From: Pseudomonadota bacterium
Lineage (GTDB): Bacteria; Pseudomonadota; Alphaproteobacteria; Rhodospirillales; Magnetospirillaceae
Length of the DNA stretch: 20,971 bases
Reading direction: 5' to 3'
NCBI GenBank assembly: GCA_023426365.1
Contig: JAFAAW010000053.1
Coordinates: 1-20,971 of the forward strand
The notes beneath the pieces were generated by a model. It saw only the letters and a list, made by a program, of their open reading frames with translations. It searched no databases and was not told the origin of the DNA. Made by a program: the position numbers and the translations under genes. Within the stretch, counting starts at the first letter, position 1. Each line of letters opens with the position of its first letter. Shown in pieces: positions 1 to 6,504 of this stretch.

Positions 1-192
1 GAATCGATTGTATGCAGTCGCGTAGGGGCCGTAGCGCTCCGGCAAATCGCGCCACGGCGAGTCCGTCCGCAGGATGTAGAAAATGCCGCTGAGTACCCGG
101 CGGTCATCCGTCCGCGGAACGCCGCGCGGTTTGTTCGGCAGCAGCGGCGCGATGATTTCCCATGCTTTTCCCGACAGGTCGAAGCGGGCCAT
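1..192 (-). CDS. IS5-family transposase, N-terminal 64 residues (runs off window)
   Basis: The minus-strand frame opens with ATG at 192-190 and stays open to base 1. It begins MARFDLSGKAWEIIAPLLP, continues with a K-P-R-G-V-P-R-T-D-D-R-R-V-L-S-G-I segment, and then shows the SPWRDLPERYGPY signature. This is the DUF4096-type N-terminal domain typical of IS5-group DDE transposases: an L-x(n)-W-x-x-I-x-P-L-L-P opening followed by G-I-F/L-Y-x-L-R-T-x-x-P-W-R-D-L-P. The catalytic DDE residues lie further left and are not visible, so activity cannot be judged. Confidence 0.85.
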   Translation of the reverse strand, partial: MARFDLSGKAWEIIAPLLPNKPRGVPRTDDRRVLSGIFYILRTDSPWRDLPERYGPYATAYNRF

Positions 193-267
193 GACCAAAC
201 GGCCAAGCATTTGGGAGGTTGAATCACAAACCCGCCTCAATGGGAATCCTATTTATGGGTACAGAAC
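1..267 (-). mobile_element. IS5-like insertion sequence, one end only
   Basis: The left edge of the window holds one end of an insertion sequence: the start of a transposase gene reading leftward, then about 75 bp of non-coding end sequence. Read on the minus strand, the outer end begins GGTTCTGTACCCATAAATAG, which I take as the terminal inverted repeat. It abuts a CTAG at 268-271 that may be the target site. The other end and the target duplication are outside the window, so completeness cannot be judged. The family call rests on the transposase N-terminus. Confidence 0.75.
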
Positions 268-307
268 CTAGCCCCGGCGGATCGCCCTCCGACGGGCAAA
301 AGCCAAA

Positions 308-333
308 GGCGCCGCCGGTTCCCCGGCGGCGCC
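308..333 (-). terminator. Intrinsic terminator of the two-gene membrane-protein operon
   Basis: Perfect 11-bp inverted repeat GGCGCCGCCGG / CCGGCGGCGCC with a 4-nt loop. On the minus strand the stem is followed by TTTGGCTTTT. It lies about 40 nt beyond the stop codon of the 374-631 gene, where a terminator for that operon is expected. Confidence 0.7.
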
Positions 334-373
334 TTCTTCATGTTCGGGCCGGTTTCATGTCGGGCCGGGCGCG

Positions 374-631
374 TCAGAGCCTGTCGCGCCAGTACCAGGC
401 GGCGGCCACCGCGCCCGCCACCACCAGCCAGCCCAGCGGCAGCGCCTGCACTCCGGCCTTGTGCTGGATGGCCGAGATCGCCCCCCACGCGCCCAAGCCG
501 ACCATCAGCCCGGTCAGGGTGCCGAACACGGTCTTGCCGAGCGGATAGCCGGCGCGCCGCAGCAGGATCGGCCCGCCCACCAGGCTGAGCAGCGCCAGCA
601 GCGGCAGCGAGAGGAAGTTCACCTGTTCCAT
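374..631 (-). CDS. Small three-helix membrane protein, function unknown
   Basis: An 85-residue protein starting MEQVNFLSLPLLALLSLVGG and ending WYWRDRL. It is almost entirely hydrophobic, with three likely membrane segments near residues 5-20, 33-55 and 64-80 joined by short basic or polar loops; one loop carries RRAGYPLGK. I do not recognise a named family. The ATG lies 2 nt beyond the TGA of the upstream yqhA-like gene, so the two are very probably co-transcribed and translationally coupled. The frame stays open upstream, but that extension overlaps the yqhA-like gene and has shadow-like composition, so the short start is preferred. The terminator at 308-333 closes the operon. Confidence 0.7.
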   Translation of the reverse strand: MEQVNFLSLPLLALLSLVGGPILLRRAGYPLGKTVFGTLTGLMVGLGAWGAISAIQHKAGVQALPLGWLVVAGAVAAAWYWRDRL

Positions 632-633
632 GC

Positions 634-1134
634 TCAATGCTCGCGGTGGGTGGAGAAGGCGATCTTGTCCACGAAGGCCAGCAGCAGGGCCGACACCACG
701 AAGGTCAGGTGGATGATCACCAGCCACATCAGCTTGTCGTTGTCGATGGTTTCGGCCTTGACGAACGCCTTGAGCAGATGGATGGAGGAGATGGCGACGA
801 TGCTGGCCGCCACCTTGATCTTGAGGGTGCCGGCATCGACCTTGCCCAGCCACGACAGCTCGCCGTTGGCGTGGTCGATGCGCGAGACGAAGTTTTCGTA
901 GCCCGACAGCACGACCATGACCAGCAGGTTGCCCACCAGTGCCAGATCGGCCAGCGACAGCGCGGCCAGGATCAGGTCGCTTTCGTGCAGCTCGGTCAGC
1001 TTGGGCGCCAGATGCAACAGTTCCTGGAAGAACTTGACGGAAAACAGCCCCAACACCAGGGTCAGGCCGATATACAAGGGCACCAGCAGCCAGCGGCCGC
1101 CAAACAGGAACCGTTCGATCGCTCGTTCAAGCAT
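634..1134 (-). CDS. YqhA / UPF0114 family inner-membrane protein
   Basis: A 166-residue integral membrane protein beginning MLERAIERFLFGGRWLLVP. The E-x-x-L-F-x-x-R-W-L-L-x-P-x-Y opening, the later L-x-x-L-x-D-x-x-L-x-x-N-L-x-x-M-V segment and the S-G-Y-E-N-F-V-S motif (about residues 77-84) are characteristic of YqhA/UPF0114 proteins, and the length matches the family. Four hydrophobic segments are visible. The biochemical role of the family is not established. An in-frame ATG exists at 1191, but the family-type start at 1134 has a purine-rich GGGGAAA upstream and places the conserved motif at the N-terminus. A TTGACA promoter lies just upstream and the 85-residue membrane protein follows immediately. 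Confidence 0.88.
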   Translation of the reverse strand: MLERAIERFLFGGRWLLVPLYIGLTLVLGLFSVKFFQELLHLAPKLTELHESDLILAALSLADLALVGNLLVMVVLSGYENFVSRIDHANGELSWLGKVDAGTLKIKVAASIVAISSIHLLKAFVKAETIDNDKLMWLVIIHLTFVVSALLLAFVDKIAFSTHREH

Positions 1135-1163
1135 GCGCAATTTTCCCCATTGTCCAGGGGGCA

Positions 1164-1191
1164 GAAATAATCGAAGTGGGCCGATTGTCAA
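1164..1191 (-). promoter_or_regulatory. Candidate sigma-70 promoter for the yqhA-like operon
   Basis: On the minus strand TTGACA (1191-1186) is followed after 16 nt by TATTTC (1169-1164). It lies 30-57 nt upstream of the chosen ATG at 1134, between this gene and the end of the HD-GYP gene. The -35 is perfect and the -10 is weak. Confidence 0.5.
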
Positions 1192-1210
1192 TGAAACGCG
1201 GAAGTCCGCG
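1190..1210 (-). terminator. Weak terminator-like hairpin after the HD-GYP gene
   Basis: On the minus strand CGCGG-ACTT-CCGCG (1210-1197) is followed by TTTCATT, starting 6 nt after the HD-GYP stop codon. The stem has only 5 bp, so termination is probably partial. Confidence 0.35.
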
Positions 1211-1215
1211 CCGAC

Positions 1216-2988
1216 TTAGGTCGCCGATTTCGGCAGGTACGCCGACACGTCCACATCGTCGATCTGTTCGGGCCGCAGATATTGATCGGCATAGGTTTTC
1301 CACACGCCCGAGGTCAGGAACAGCCGCCACAACTCGGCGTCGATGTGCTGGTCCTTGACCATGAAGGACATGATCTTGAGCGATTCCGACAGCGTCTTGG
1401 GCTTCTTGTAGGGGCGGTCGGCGGCGGTCAGCGCCTCGAAGATGTCGGCGATGGCCATCATGCGGGCGGGCAGCGACATCTGCTCGCGCGTCAGGCCTTT
1501 GGGATAGCCGGTGCCGTCCATCTTCTCGTGATGGCCGCCCGCCCATTCCGGCACGCGCGCCAGGTTCTTGGGGAAGGGCAGGGCCTTGAGCATCAGGATG
1601 GTCTGGGTGATGTGCTCGTTGATCTTGAAGCGGTCCTCGGCGGTCAACGTGCCGCGGCCGATGGACAGGTTGTAGACCTCGCCCAGATTGTACTTGTTGG
1701 CGCACGGCCGCATGGCGAAGCCTTCGGCGTCGTAGACCGACAGGTCCACCGGCACGTCGTGCGGAATGACGTGCCAGTCCTTGTCGGACAGCAGCTTTTC
1801 CTCGACCGGCGGCTTGGGTTCGTCGGGCTTGCGCCGCCGCATCTCGTCGATGGACAGGCCAAGCGTGTCGTCGATGGTGCGCACCCAGGTCTGCTGGGCG
1901 ATGGCGTTCATGCGCTCGATGCGTTCGGGGGCCATGAACTCGCCGCCCACGTTGCATTCGGCGATGAAGGCGAAATCCTCGTCCAATTGGCCCAGGCGCT
2001 GGTCCATGCGGGCCTTGAGGTCGGCCTCCGCCTCCTCGCCGGCGACCACCCCTTGCAGGTAATCGATGACGGCGTCGCGCTTGAGCACCTCGAACCGCAT
2101 GCGCACCTCGTGGATGCGGTTGTAGATGGTTTCCAGCTTGGTGGCCTTGTCCACGATGTATTCCGGCGTGGTGACCTTGCCGCAATCGTGCAGGCCGGCG
2201 GCCACCTCAAGCTCGTACCATTCGTCCTCGGTCAGCATGAAGTCCTTGAACGGACCGTCGGTGCTTTCGCACGCCGCCTTGGCCAGCATGAAGGTGATGG
2301 TGGGCACCCGGTTGCAGTGGCCGCCGGTATAGGGCGACTTGGCGTCGATGCTGCCGGCGATCACCTGGATGAAGCTCTTGAACAGATGCTTCTGGGCTTC
2401 GATCAGGCGGGAATTGTCGAGCGCCACGGCGGCCTGCGACGACAGCGCCTCGATCAGGGGCGTGATGTCGGGGCCGAAGGCGACCACGTTGTTCTTGCGG
2501 TCGCGCGCGTTGATCAATTGCAGGACGCCGATCACCTCGTTCTCGTAGTTCTTGAGCGGAACCGTGAGAAACGATTTGGAGCGGTAGCCGGTCTTGGAAT
2601 CAAACGCCTTGGTGCCGGAAAAGTCGAACTTGTCCACGTCGTAGGCGTCGGCGATGTTCACCGTCGTGCCCGACAGCGCGCAATAGGACGCCACGTTCTT
2701 GTGGTTGGGATTGCCGTCGTCGTCGTGCAGACGCAGCGGCGGAAACGGGATGGGCTTGCCGGTGGTGCCGCCCATGGCAACGTCCAGGGTGTCGTTCAGC
2801 ATGATCTCGAACTTGAGACCGTCCTTGCCGTCCGTCACCAGATACAGCGTGCCGCCGTCGGCGTTGGTCATGGATTTCGCGCCCAGGAGAATTTTCTCCA
2901 TCAGGCGGTCGTGGTTGCGCTCGGCCGAGAGCGCGATGCCCAATTCAATCAGCGTGCGATAGCGCTGTTCCTGCGAAGCCGCCGCCAT
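1216..2988 (-). CDS. GAF domain / HD-GYP phosphodiesterase-like protein with a long insertion
   Basis: A 590-residue cytoplasmic protein with an N-terminal GAF sensor (about residues 15-195) and a C-terminal HD-GYP domain. HD-GYP proteins hydrolyse cyclic di-GMP. Visible motifs are GGHCNRV (222-228), the metal-binding HDCGK (267-271), HHEKMDGTGYP (486-496) and ADIFEALTAADRPYK (514-528). An unusual stretch of about 155 residues (roughly 295-450) separates the HD and HHE..GYP halves, which are normally about 60 residues apart. There is no membrane segment or receiver domain, so input is probably a ligand of the GAF domain. The frame stays open far upstream, but that part is antisense to ubiD. 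ATG 2988 has a GGGAG/AAAGG purine stretch in front and gives a normal GAF start. Confidence 0.9.
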   Translation of the reverse strand: MAAASQEQRYRTLIELGIALSAERNHDRLMEKILLGAKSMTNADGGTLYLVTDGKDGLKFEIMLNDTLDVAMGGTTGKPIPFPPLRLHDDDGNPNHKNVASYCALSGTTVNIADAYDVDKFDFSGTKAFDSKTGYRSKSFLTVPLKNYENEVIGVLQLINARDRKNNVVAFGPDITPLIEALSSQAAVALDNSRLIEAQKHLFKSFIQVIAGSIDAKSPYTGGHCNRVPTITFMLAKAACESTDGPFKDFMLTEDEWYELEVAAGLHDCGKVTTPEYIVDKATKLETIYNRIHEVRMRFEVLKRDAVIDYLQGVVAGEEAEADLKARMDQRLGQLDEDFAFIAECNVGGEFMAPERIERMNAIAQQTWVRTIDDTLGLSIDEMRRRKPDEPKPPVEEKLLSDKDWHVIPHDVPVDLSVYDAEGFAMRPCANKYNLGEVYNLSIGRGTLTAEDRFKINEHITQTILMLKALPFPKNLARVPEWAGGHHEKMDGTGYPKGLTREQMSLPARMMAIADIFEALTAADRPYKKPKTLSESLKIMSFMVKDQHIDAELWRLFLTSGVWKTYADQYLRPEQIDDVDVSAYLPKSAT

Positions 2989-3038
2989 GTGCCTTTGCTC
3001 CCTCGCGCCAGCCGGCGCTCCAATCCCCTTTTGGCGCG

Positions 3039-3067
3039 AGCATAAGGCCAAACCAGGCACACGCCAA
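3039..3067 (-). promoter_or_regulatory. Candidate promoter for the HD-GYP gene
   Basis: On the minus strand TTGGCG (3067-3062) is followed after exactly 17 nt by TATGCT (3044-3039), about 50 nt upstream of the ATG at 2988. The -35 is one half of the palindrome GCCAAGTTGGC, shared with the divergent ubiD control region. Confidence 0.55.
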
Positions 3068-3086
3068 GTTGGCGATGGCATTAGGG

Positions 3087-3117
3087 TTGACGCCCGATGC
3101 CAGTTGGCGCTTAGCTT
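3087..3117 (+). promoter_or_regulatory. Candidate promoter for ubiD
   Basis: TTGACG (3087-3092) lies about 18 nt upstream of TTAGCT (3111-3116), some 25 nt before the TTG start. The -10 is poor. The AGTTGGCG in the spacer (3102-3109) also occurs in the spacer of the chemoreceptor promoter at 6435-6442. Confidence 0.4.
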
Positions 3118-3141
3118 TCGGCCGATCAGCCGGAGGCCGCC

Positions 3142-4656
3142 TTGCCCTACGAATCCTTGCGCGATTTCATCCACAAACTGGAAGCCGCCGGACGGCTGGT
3201 GCGGGTGTCGGCCCCGGTGTCGCCGGCGCTGGAGATGACCGAGATCCAGACCCGCCTGCTGGCCGAGGGCGGCCCCGCCGTTCTGTTCGAGAACGTGGTG
3301 CGCGCCGATGGCGGCAAGTATCCCATGCCGGTGCTGGTCAACCTGTTCGGCACCGTCGAGCGGGTGGCCTGGGGCATGGACCGCGAGCCGCACCAGTTGC
3401 GCGAGGTGGGCGAGACGCTGGCCTTCCTCAAGCAGCCGGAGCCGCCGGCATCCCTGCGCGACGCGTGGGAGATGCTGCCGCTGATGAAGACCGTGCTGGC
3501 CATGAAGCCCAAGACGGTCGGCACCGCGCCGTGCCAGCAGGTGGTCTACACCGGCGATGAGGTGGATTTGTCCATGCTGCCCGTCCAGGGCTGCTGGCCG
3601 GGCGAGCCGGCGCCGCTGATCACCTGGCCGCTGGTGGTGACGCAAGGTCCCGACACCCGGGGCGACAAGCGCGACAATTTCAACCTGGGCATCTATCGCA
3701 TGCAGGTGACCGGGCGCAACACCACGCTGATGCGCTGGCTCAAGCATCGCGGCGGCGCCCAGCATTATCAGCGCTGGGCGGGCGCCAAGCGCGAGCCCAT
3801 GCCGGCGGCGGTGGTGATCGGCGCCGATCCGGGCACCATCATCGCGGCGGTCACGCCGGTGCCGGAAACCCTGTCGGAATACCAGTTCGCCGGCCTGCTG
3901 CGCGGCAAGAAGGTCGAGCTGGTGGATTGCAAGACCGTGCCGCTGAAGGTCCCGGCCGAGGCCGAGATCGTGCTGGAAGGCCACGTCATGCTCGACGAAT
4001 TCGGCCCCGAAGGCCCCTATGGCGACCACACCGGCTATTACAACAACGTCGAGGACTTTCCGGTCTTCCGCGTCACGGCCATCACCATGCGCCGCGACCC
4101 CATTTATCTTTCCACCTTCACCGGCCGCCCGCCGGACGAACCCAGCGTGCTGGGCGAGGCGCTGAACGAGGTGTTCATTCCGCTGCTGGCCCAGCAATTC
4201 CCCGAGATCAAGGATTTCTGGCTGCCGCCCGAGGGATGCAGCTACCGCATCGCCGTGATCAGCATCAAAAAGGCGTATCCCGGCCACGCCAAGCGGGTGA
4301 TGTTCGGAATCTGGAGCTTCCTCAAGCAGTTCATGTACACCAAGTTCGTCATCGTGGTGGACGACGACATCGACTGCCGCGACTGGAAGGACGTGATGTG
4401 GGCGGTCAGCACCCGCATGGACCCCGCCCGCGACATCACGGTGGTGGAGGGCACGCCCATCGACTACCTGGATTTCGCCAGCCCGCAATCGGGCCTGGGC
4501 GGCAAGATCGGCCTGGACGCCACCAACAAGTGGCCGCCCGAAACCCACCGCGAATGGGGCGAGAAGCTGCGCATGGACCAGGACGTGGTGGACAAGGTCT
4601 CGGCCCGCTGGGGCGAATACGGCCTGCCGGGCAGCGGCGCGCCGATCTGGAAATGA
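3142..4656 (+). CDS. ubiD: 4-hydroxy-3-polyprenylbenzoate decarboxylase UbiD
   Basis: A 504-residue UbiD-family decarboxylase, which removes the carboxyl group from the prenylated 4-hydroxybenzoate ring in ubiquinone synthesis using prenylated FMN made by UbiX. It starts PYESLRDFIHKLEAAGRLVRV. It carries the conserved NFNLGIYRMQV segment (179-189) for prenyl-FMN/metal binding and the catalytic EGPYGDHTGYY loop (290-300). Length is normal for bacterial UbiD. The start is TTG at 3142, chosen because a strong CGGAGG (3131-3136) stands 5 nt upstream and the family N-terminus begins there. No ubiX is in the window. UbiD relatives decarboxylate other aromatic acids, but the overall match favours the ubiquinone enzyme. 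Confidence 0.93.
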   Translation: MPYESLRDFIHKLEAAGRLVRVSAPVSPALEMTEIQTRLLAEGGPAVLFENVVRADGGKYPMPVLVNLFGTVERVAWGMDREPHQLREVGETLAFLKQPEPPASLRDAWEMLPLMKTVLAMKPKTVGTAPCQQVVYTGDEVDLSMLPVQGCWPGEPAPLITWPLVVTQGPDTRGDKRDNFNLGIYRMQVTGRNTTLMRWLKHRGGAQHYQRWAGAKREPMPAAVVIGADPGTIIAAVTPVPETLSEYQFAGLLRGKKVELVDCKTVPLKVPAEAEIVLEGHVMLDEFGPEGPYGDHTGYYNNVEDFPVFRVTAITMRRDPIYLSTFTGRPPDEPSVLGEALNEVFIPLLAQQFPEIKDFWLPPEGCSYRIAVISIKKAYPGHAKRVMFGIWSFLKQFMYTKFVIVVDDDIDCRDWKDVMWAVSTRMDPARDITVVEGTPIDYLDFASPQSGLGGKIGLDATNKWPPETHREWGEKLRMDQDVVDKVSARWGEYGLPGSGAPIWK

Positions 4657-4665
4657 GGGGGCGCC

Positions 4666-4770
4666 ATGTCCGAGCCGACCAACAACCCCAAGAAGCTGAT
4701 CCTGGCGCTGGCGCTGTGCCTGACCATCTGCGCGGGGCTTGCCGTCCTGATCGACCAGTTCACCCCTTGA
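4666..4770 (+). CDS. 34-residue single-helix membrane peptide
   Basis: A short ORF reading MSEPTNNPKKLILALALCLT and ending AVLIDQFTP. A polar, lysine-bearing N-terminus is followed by one hydrophobic helix (about residues 11-29) and a short tail. It starts 9 nt after the ubiD stop, with GAGGGGG 5 nt before the ATG, so it is well placed for translation on the ubiD transcript. The amphipathic order (charged, then helix, then acidic tail) suggests an N-in membrane peptide. I do not recognise a family. Size and position support a real gene, but homologues cannot be checked here. Confidence 0.6.
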   Translation: MSEPTNNPKKLILALALCLTICAGLAVLIDQFTP

Positions 4771-4795
4771 GGGCGCCGGGGGAAACGCTTAGCGT
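4767..4795 (+). promoter_or_regulatory. Possible promoter for the polyphosphate:AMP phosphotransferase gene
   Basis: TTGAGG (4767-4772), overlapping the stop of the small membrane peptide, is 17 nt upstream of TAGCGT (4790-4795), itself 34 nt before the ATG. The -10 keeps only the key T, A and final T. A short ACGC-TTA-GCGT palindrome sits on the -10. Confidence 0.35.
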
Positions 4796-4829
4796 CTTGG
4801 GGTGACGGACAGACAGGGGGGGAGACGTC

Positions 4830-6350
4830 ATGTTCGAGGCCGCCGAATTGGGCCGCAAGGTCGAGCGCGAAGAATTCGACCGCATGGCGCCGCAGCTCAG
4901 GACCGAGCTTCTGGCGCTGCAACAACGGCTGCGCGCCGCCGATTTTCCGGTCATCATCGTCTTCGCCGGCGTGGACGGCGCCGGCAAGAACGAATCCATC
5001 AACCTGCTCAACGAGTGGATGGACCCGCGCTGGATTTCCACCCGCGCCTATGGCCCGCCGTCGGACGAGGAGCGCGAACGCCCCCAATACTGGCGCTTCT
5101 GGCGCGACCTGCCGGCCAAGGGCAGGATCGGCCTGTTCCTGTCGTCATGGTACCATCGCCCCTTCCTGGCCCGCGCCCATGGCGAGATCGCCCCGGCCGA
5201 GATGGACGAGGAACTGGCGCGCATCGTCCGCTTCGAGAAGACGCTGGCCGACGAGGGCGCGCTGATCGTCAAATTCTGGATGCACCTGTCGCAGAAGGCC
5301 CAGAAGAAGCGCCTGAAAAAGCTTGAGGAAGACCCGCTGACCGCGTGGCAGGTGTCGGACACCGACTGGAAGCACTACAAGCTCTACGACAAGTTCATCG
5401 GCGCCGCCGAGCGCCTGATCATGAAGACCTCCAAGGGCTATGCCCAATGGCACATCGTGGAGGGCGCCGATCCCCGCTACCGCGCCTCGGTGGTGCTCAA
5501 CACCGTGCGTAACGCCATCGTGCGCCATCTCGACGCGCGTGCGGTGGCGGCCAAGGTGGCCGCCGAGATGAAGTCGCCGGCCAAGGCAAGCAAGAAGGCC
5601 AAGATCCCCGCCCTGGCCAACCAGCCGTCCATCCTGTCGTCGCTGGACATGACCCGCAGCCTGGGCGGCGAGGATTACACCCGCGCGCTGCAGGAATGCC
5701 GCGGGCGGCTGTCGCAGTTGCATCGCCGCGCCAAGGAAAAGGGCATTTCCACCGTGCTGGTGTTCGAGGGCTGGGACGCCGCCGGCAAGGGCGGCACCAT
5801 CCGCCGTCTGACCAACGCCCTTTATGCGCGCGATTATCAGGTCATCCCCATCGCCGCGCCGACCGAGGAGGAGCGCGCCCAGCATTACCTGTGGCGGTTC
5901 TGGCGCCATCTGGCGCGGTCGGGGCGCGTCACCATCTTCGACCGCTCGTGGTACGGCCGCGTGCTGGTCGAGCGGGTCGAGGGCTTCTGCAGCGAGGAGG
6001 CCTGGCGCCGCGCCTATGGCGAGATTACCGATTTCGAGGAGCAGCTTGTCCAGGCCGGGACGGTGCTGTGCAAGTTCTGGCTGCACATCACGCCGGAAGA
6101 ACAATTGGCCCGCTTCAAGCAGCGCGGCGAAATCGAATACAAGAAATGGAAGCTGACCGACGAGGACTGGCGTAATCGCGAGAAATGGGGGCTGTACGAG
6201 GAGGCGGTGAACGACATGGTCGAGAAGACCTCGACCTCGCTGGCGCCCTGGACCCTGGTGGAGGCCAACAACAAGCCCTTCGCCCGCGTCAAGGTGCTGG
6301 CCACCGTCTGCGACGCGCTTGAGGCCGCGCTGCGCAAGGCCAAGGGTTAG
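4830..6350 (+). CDS. pap: Polyphosphate:AMP phosphotransferase (two-domain PPK2)
   Basis: A 506-residue tandem PPK2 protein, which transfers phosphate from polyphosphate to AMP to give ADP. The N-terminal domain has Walker A GVDGAGKN (47-54) and an R-A-Y-G-P-P-S-D-E-E lid region. The C-terminal domain has GWDAAGKG (314-321), APTEEERAQHYLWRFW (343-358) and Walker B IFDRSWYGR (369-377). The matching place in the first domain reads LFLSSWYHRP (102-111), so the Asp and Arg of FDRSWY are missing. This fits the two-domain (class II) architecture, where the C-terminal half is catalytic. The ATG at 4830 is preceded by a GGGGGGGAG Shine-Dalgarno. It stands alone apart from the preceding membrane peptide and may have its own promoter. 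Confidence 0.92.
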   Translation: MFEAAELGRKVEREEFDRMAPQLRTELLALQQRLRAADFPVIIVFAGVDGAGKNESINLLNEWMDPRWISTRAYGPPSDEERERPQYWRFWRDLPAKGRIGLFLSSWYHRPFLARAHGEIAPAEMDEELARIVRFEKTLADEGALIVKFWMHLSQKAQKKRLKKLEEDPLTAWQVSDTDWKHYKLYDKFIGAAERLIMKTSKGYAQWHIVEGADPRYRASVVLNTVRNAIVRHLDARAVAAKVAAEMKSPAKASKKAKIPALANQPSILSSLDMTRSLGGEDYTRALQECRGRLSQLHRRAKEKGISTVLVFEGWDAAGKGGTIRRLTNALYARDYQVIPIAAPTEEERAQHYLWRFWRHLARSGRVTIFDRSWYGRVLVERVEGFCSEEAWRRAYGEITDFEEQLVQAGTVLCKFWLHITPEEQLARFKQRGEIEYKKWKLTDEDWRNREKWGLYEEAVNDMVEKTSTSLAPWTLVEANNKPFARVKVLATVCDALEAALRKAKG

Positions 6351-6418
6351 GGGCGGCCCGACGGCCGGCCAAAAAGCGCGCCGGGCATACTTCTTTTGGT
6401 TATTGTTTTAACCTAAAG

Positions 6419-6447
6419 TTGACGTACCGGCGATAGTTGGCGATACT
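6419..6447 (+). promoter_or_regulatory. Sigma-70-type promoter of the chemoreceptor gene
   Basis: TTGACG (6419-6424), 17-nt spacer, GATACT (6442-6447), in an AT-richer patch with a T-rich stretch (about 6390-6415) upstream that could act as an UP element. It lies about 57 nt before the ATG at 6505. This is one of the better-formed promoters in the window. Confidence 0.6.
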
Positions 6448-6504
6448 CCGCCCCTGCACGAGACAGTTGCCGCAGAGCGACGCTCGCCTGGGGAGGAATC
6501 AACA

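Noticed and set aside
2989..4548. Upstream extension of the HD-GYP frame to 1110 codons
   Set aside because: The extension is antisense to ubiD and has the His/Asp/Gly-rich look of a shadow frame. The GAF protein starts normally at 2988.
6355..6410. Terminator of the PPK2 gene (GCCCG...CGGGC then ATACTTCTTTT)
   Set aside because: The arms are only 5 bp with a loop of over 20 nt; the T-rich stretch is as likely to be part of the chemoreceptor promoter.
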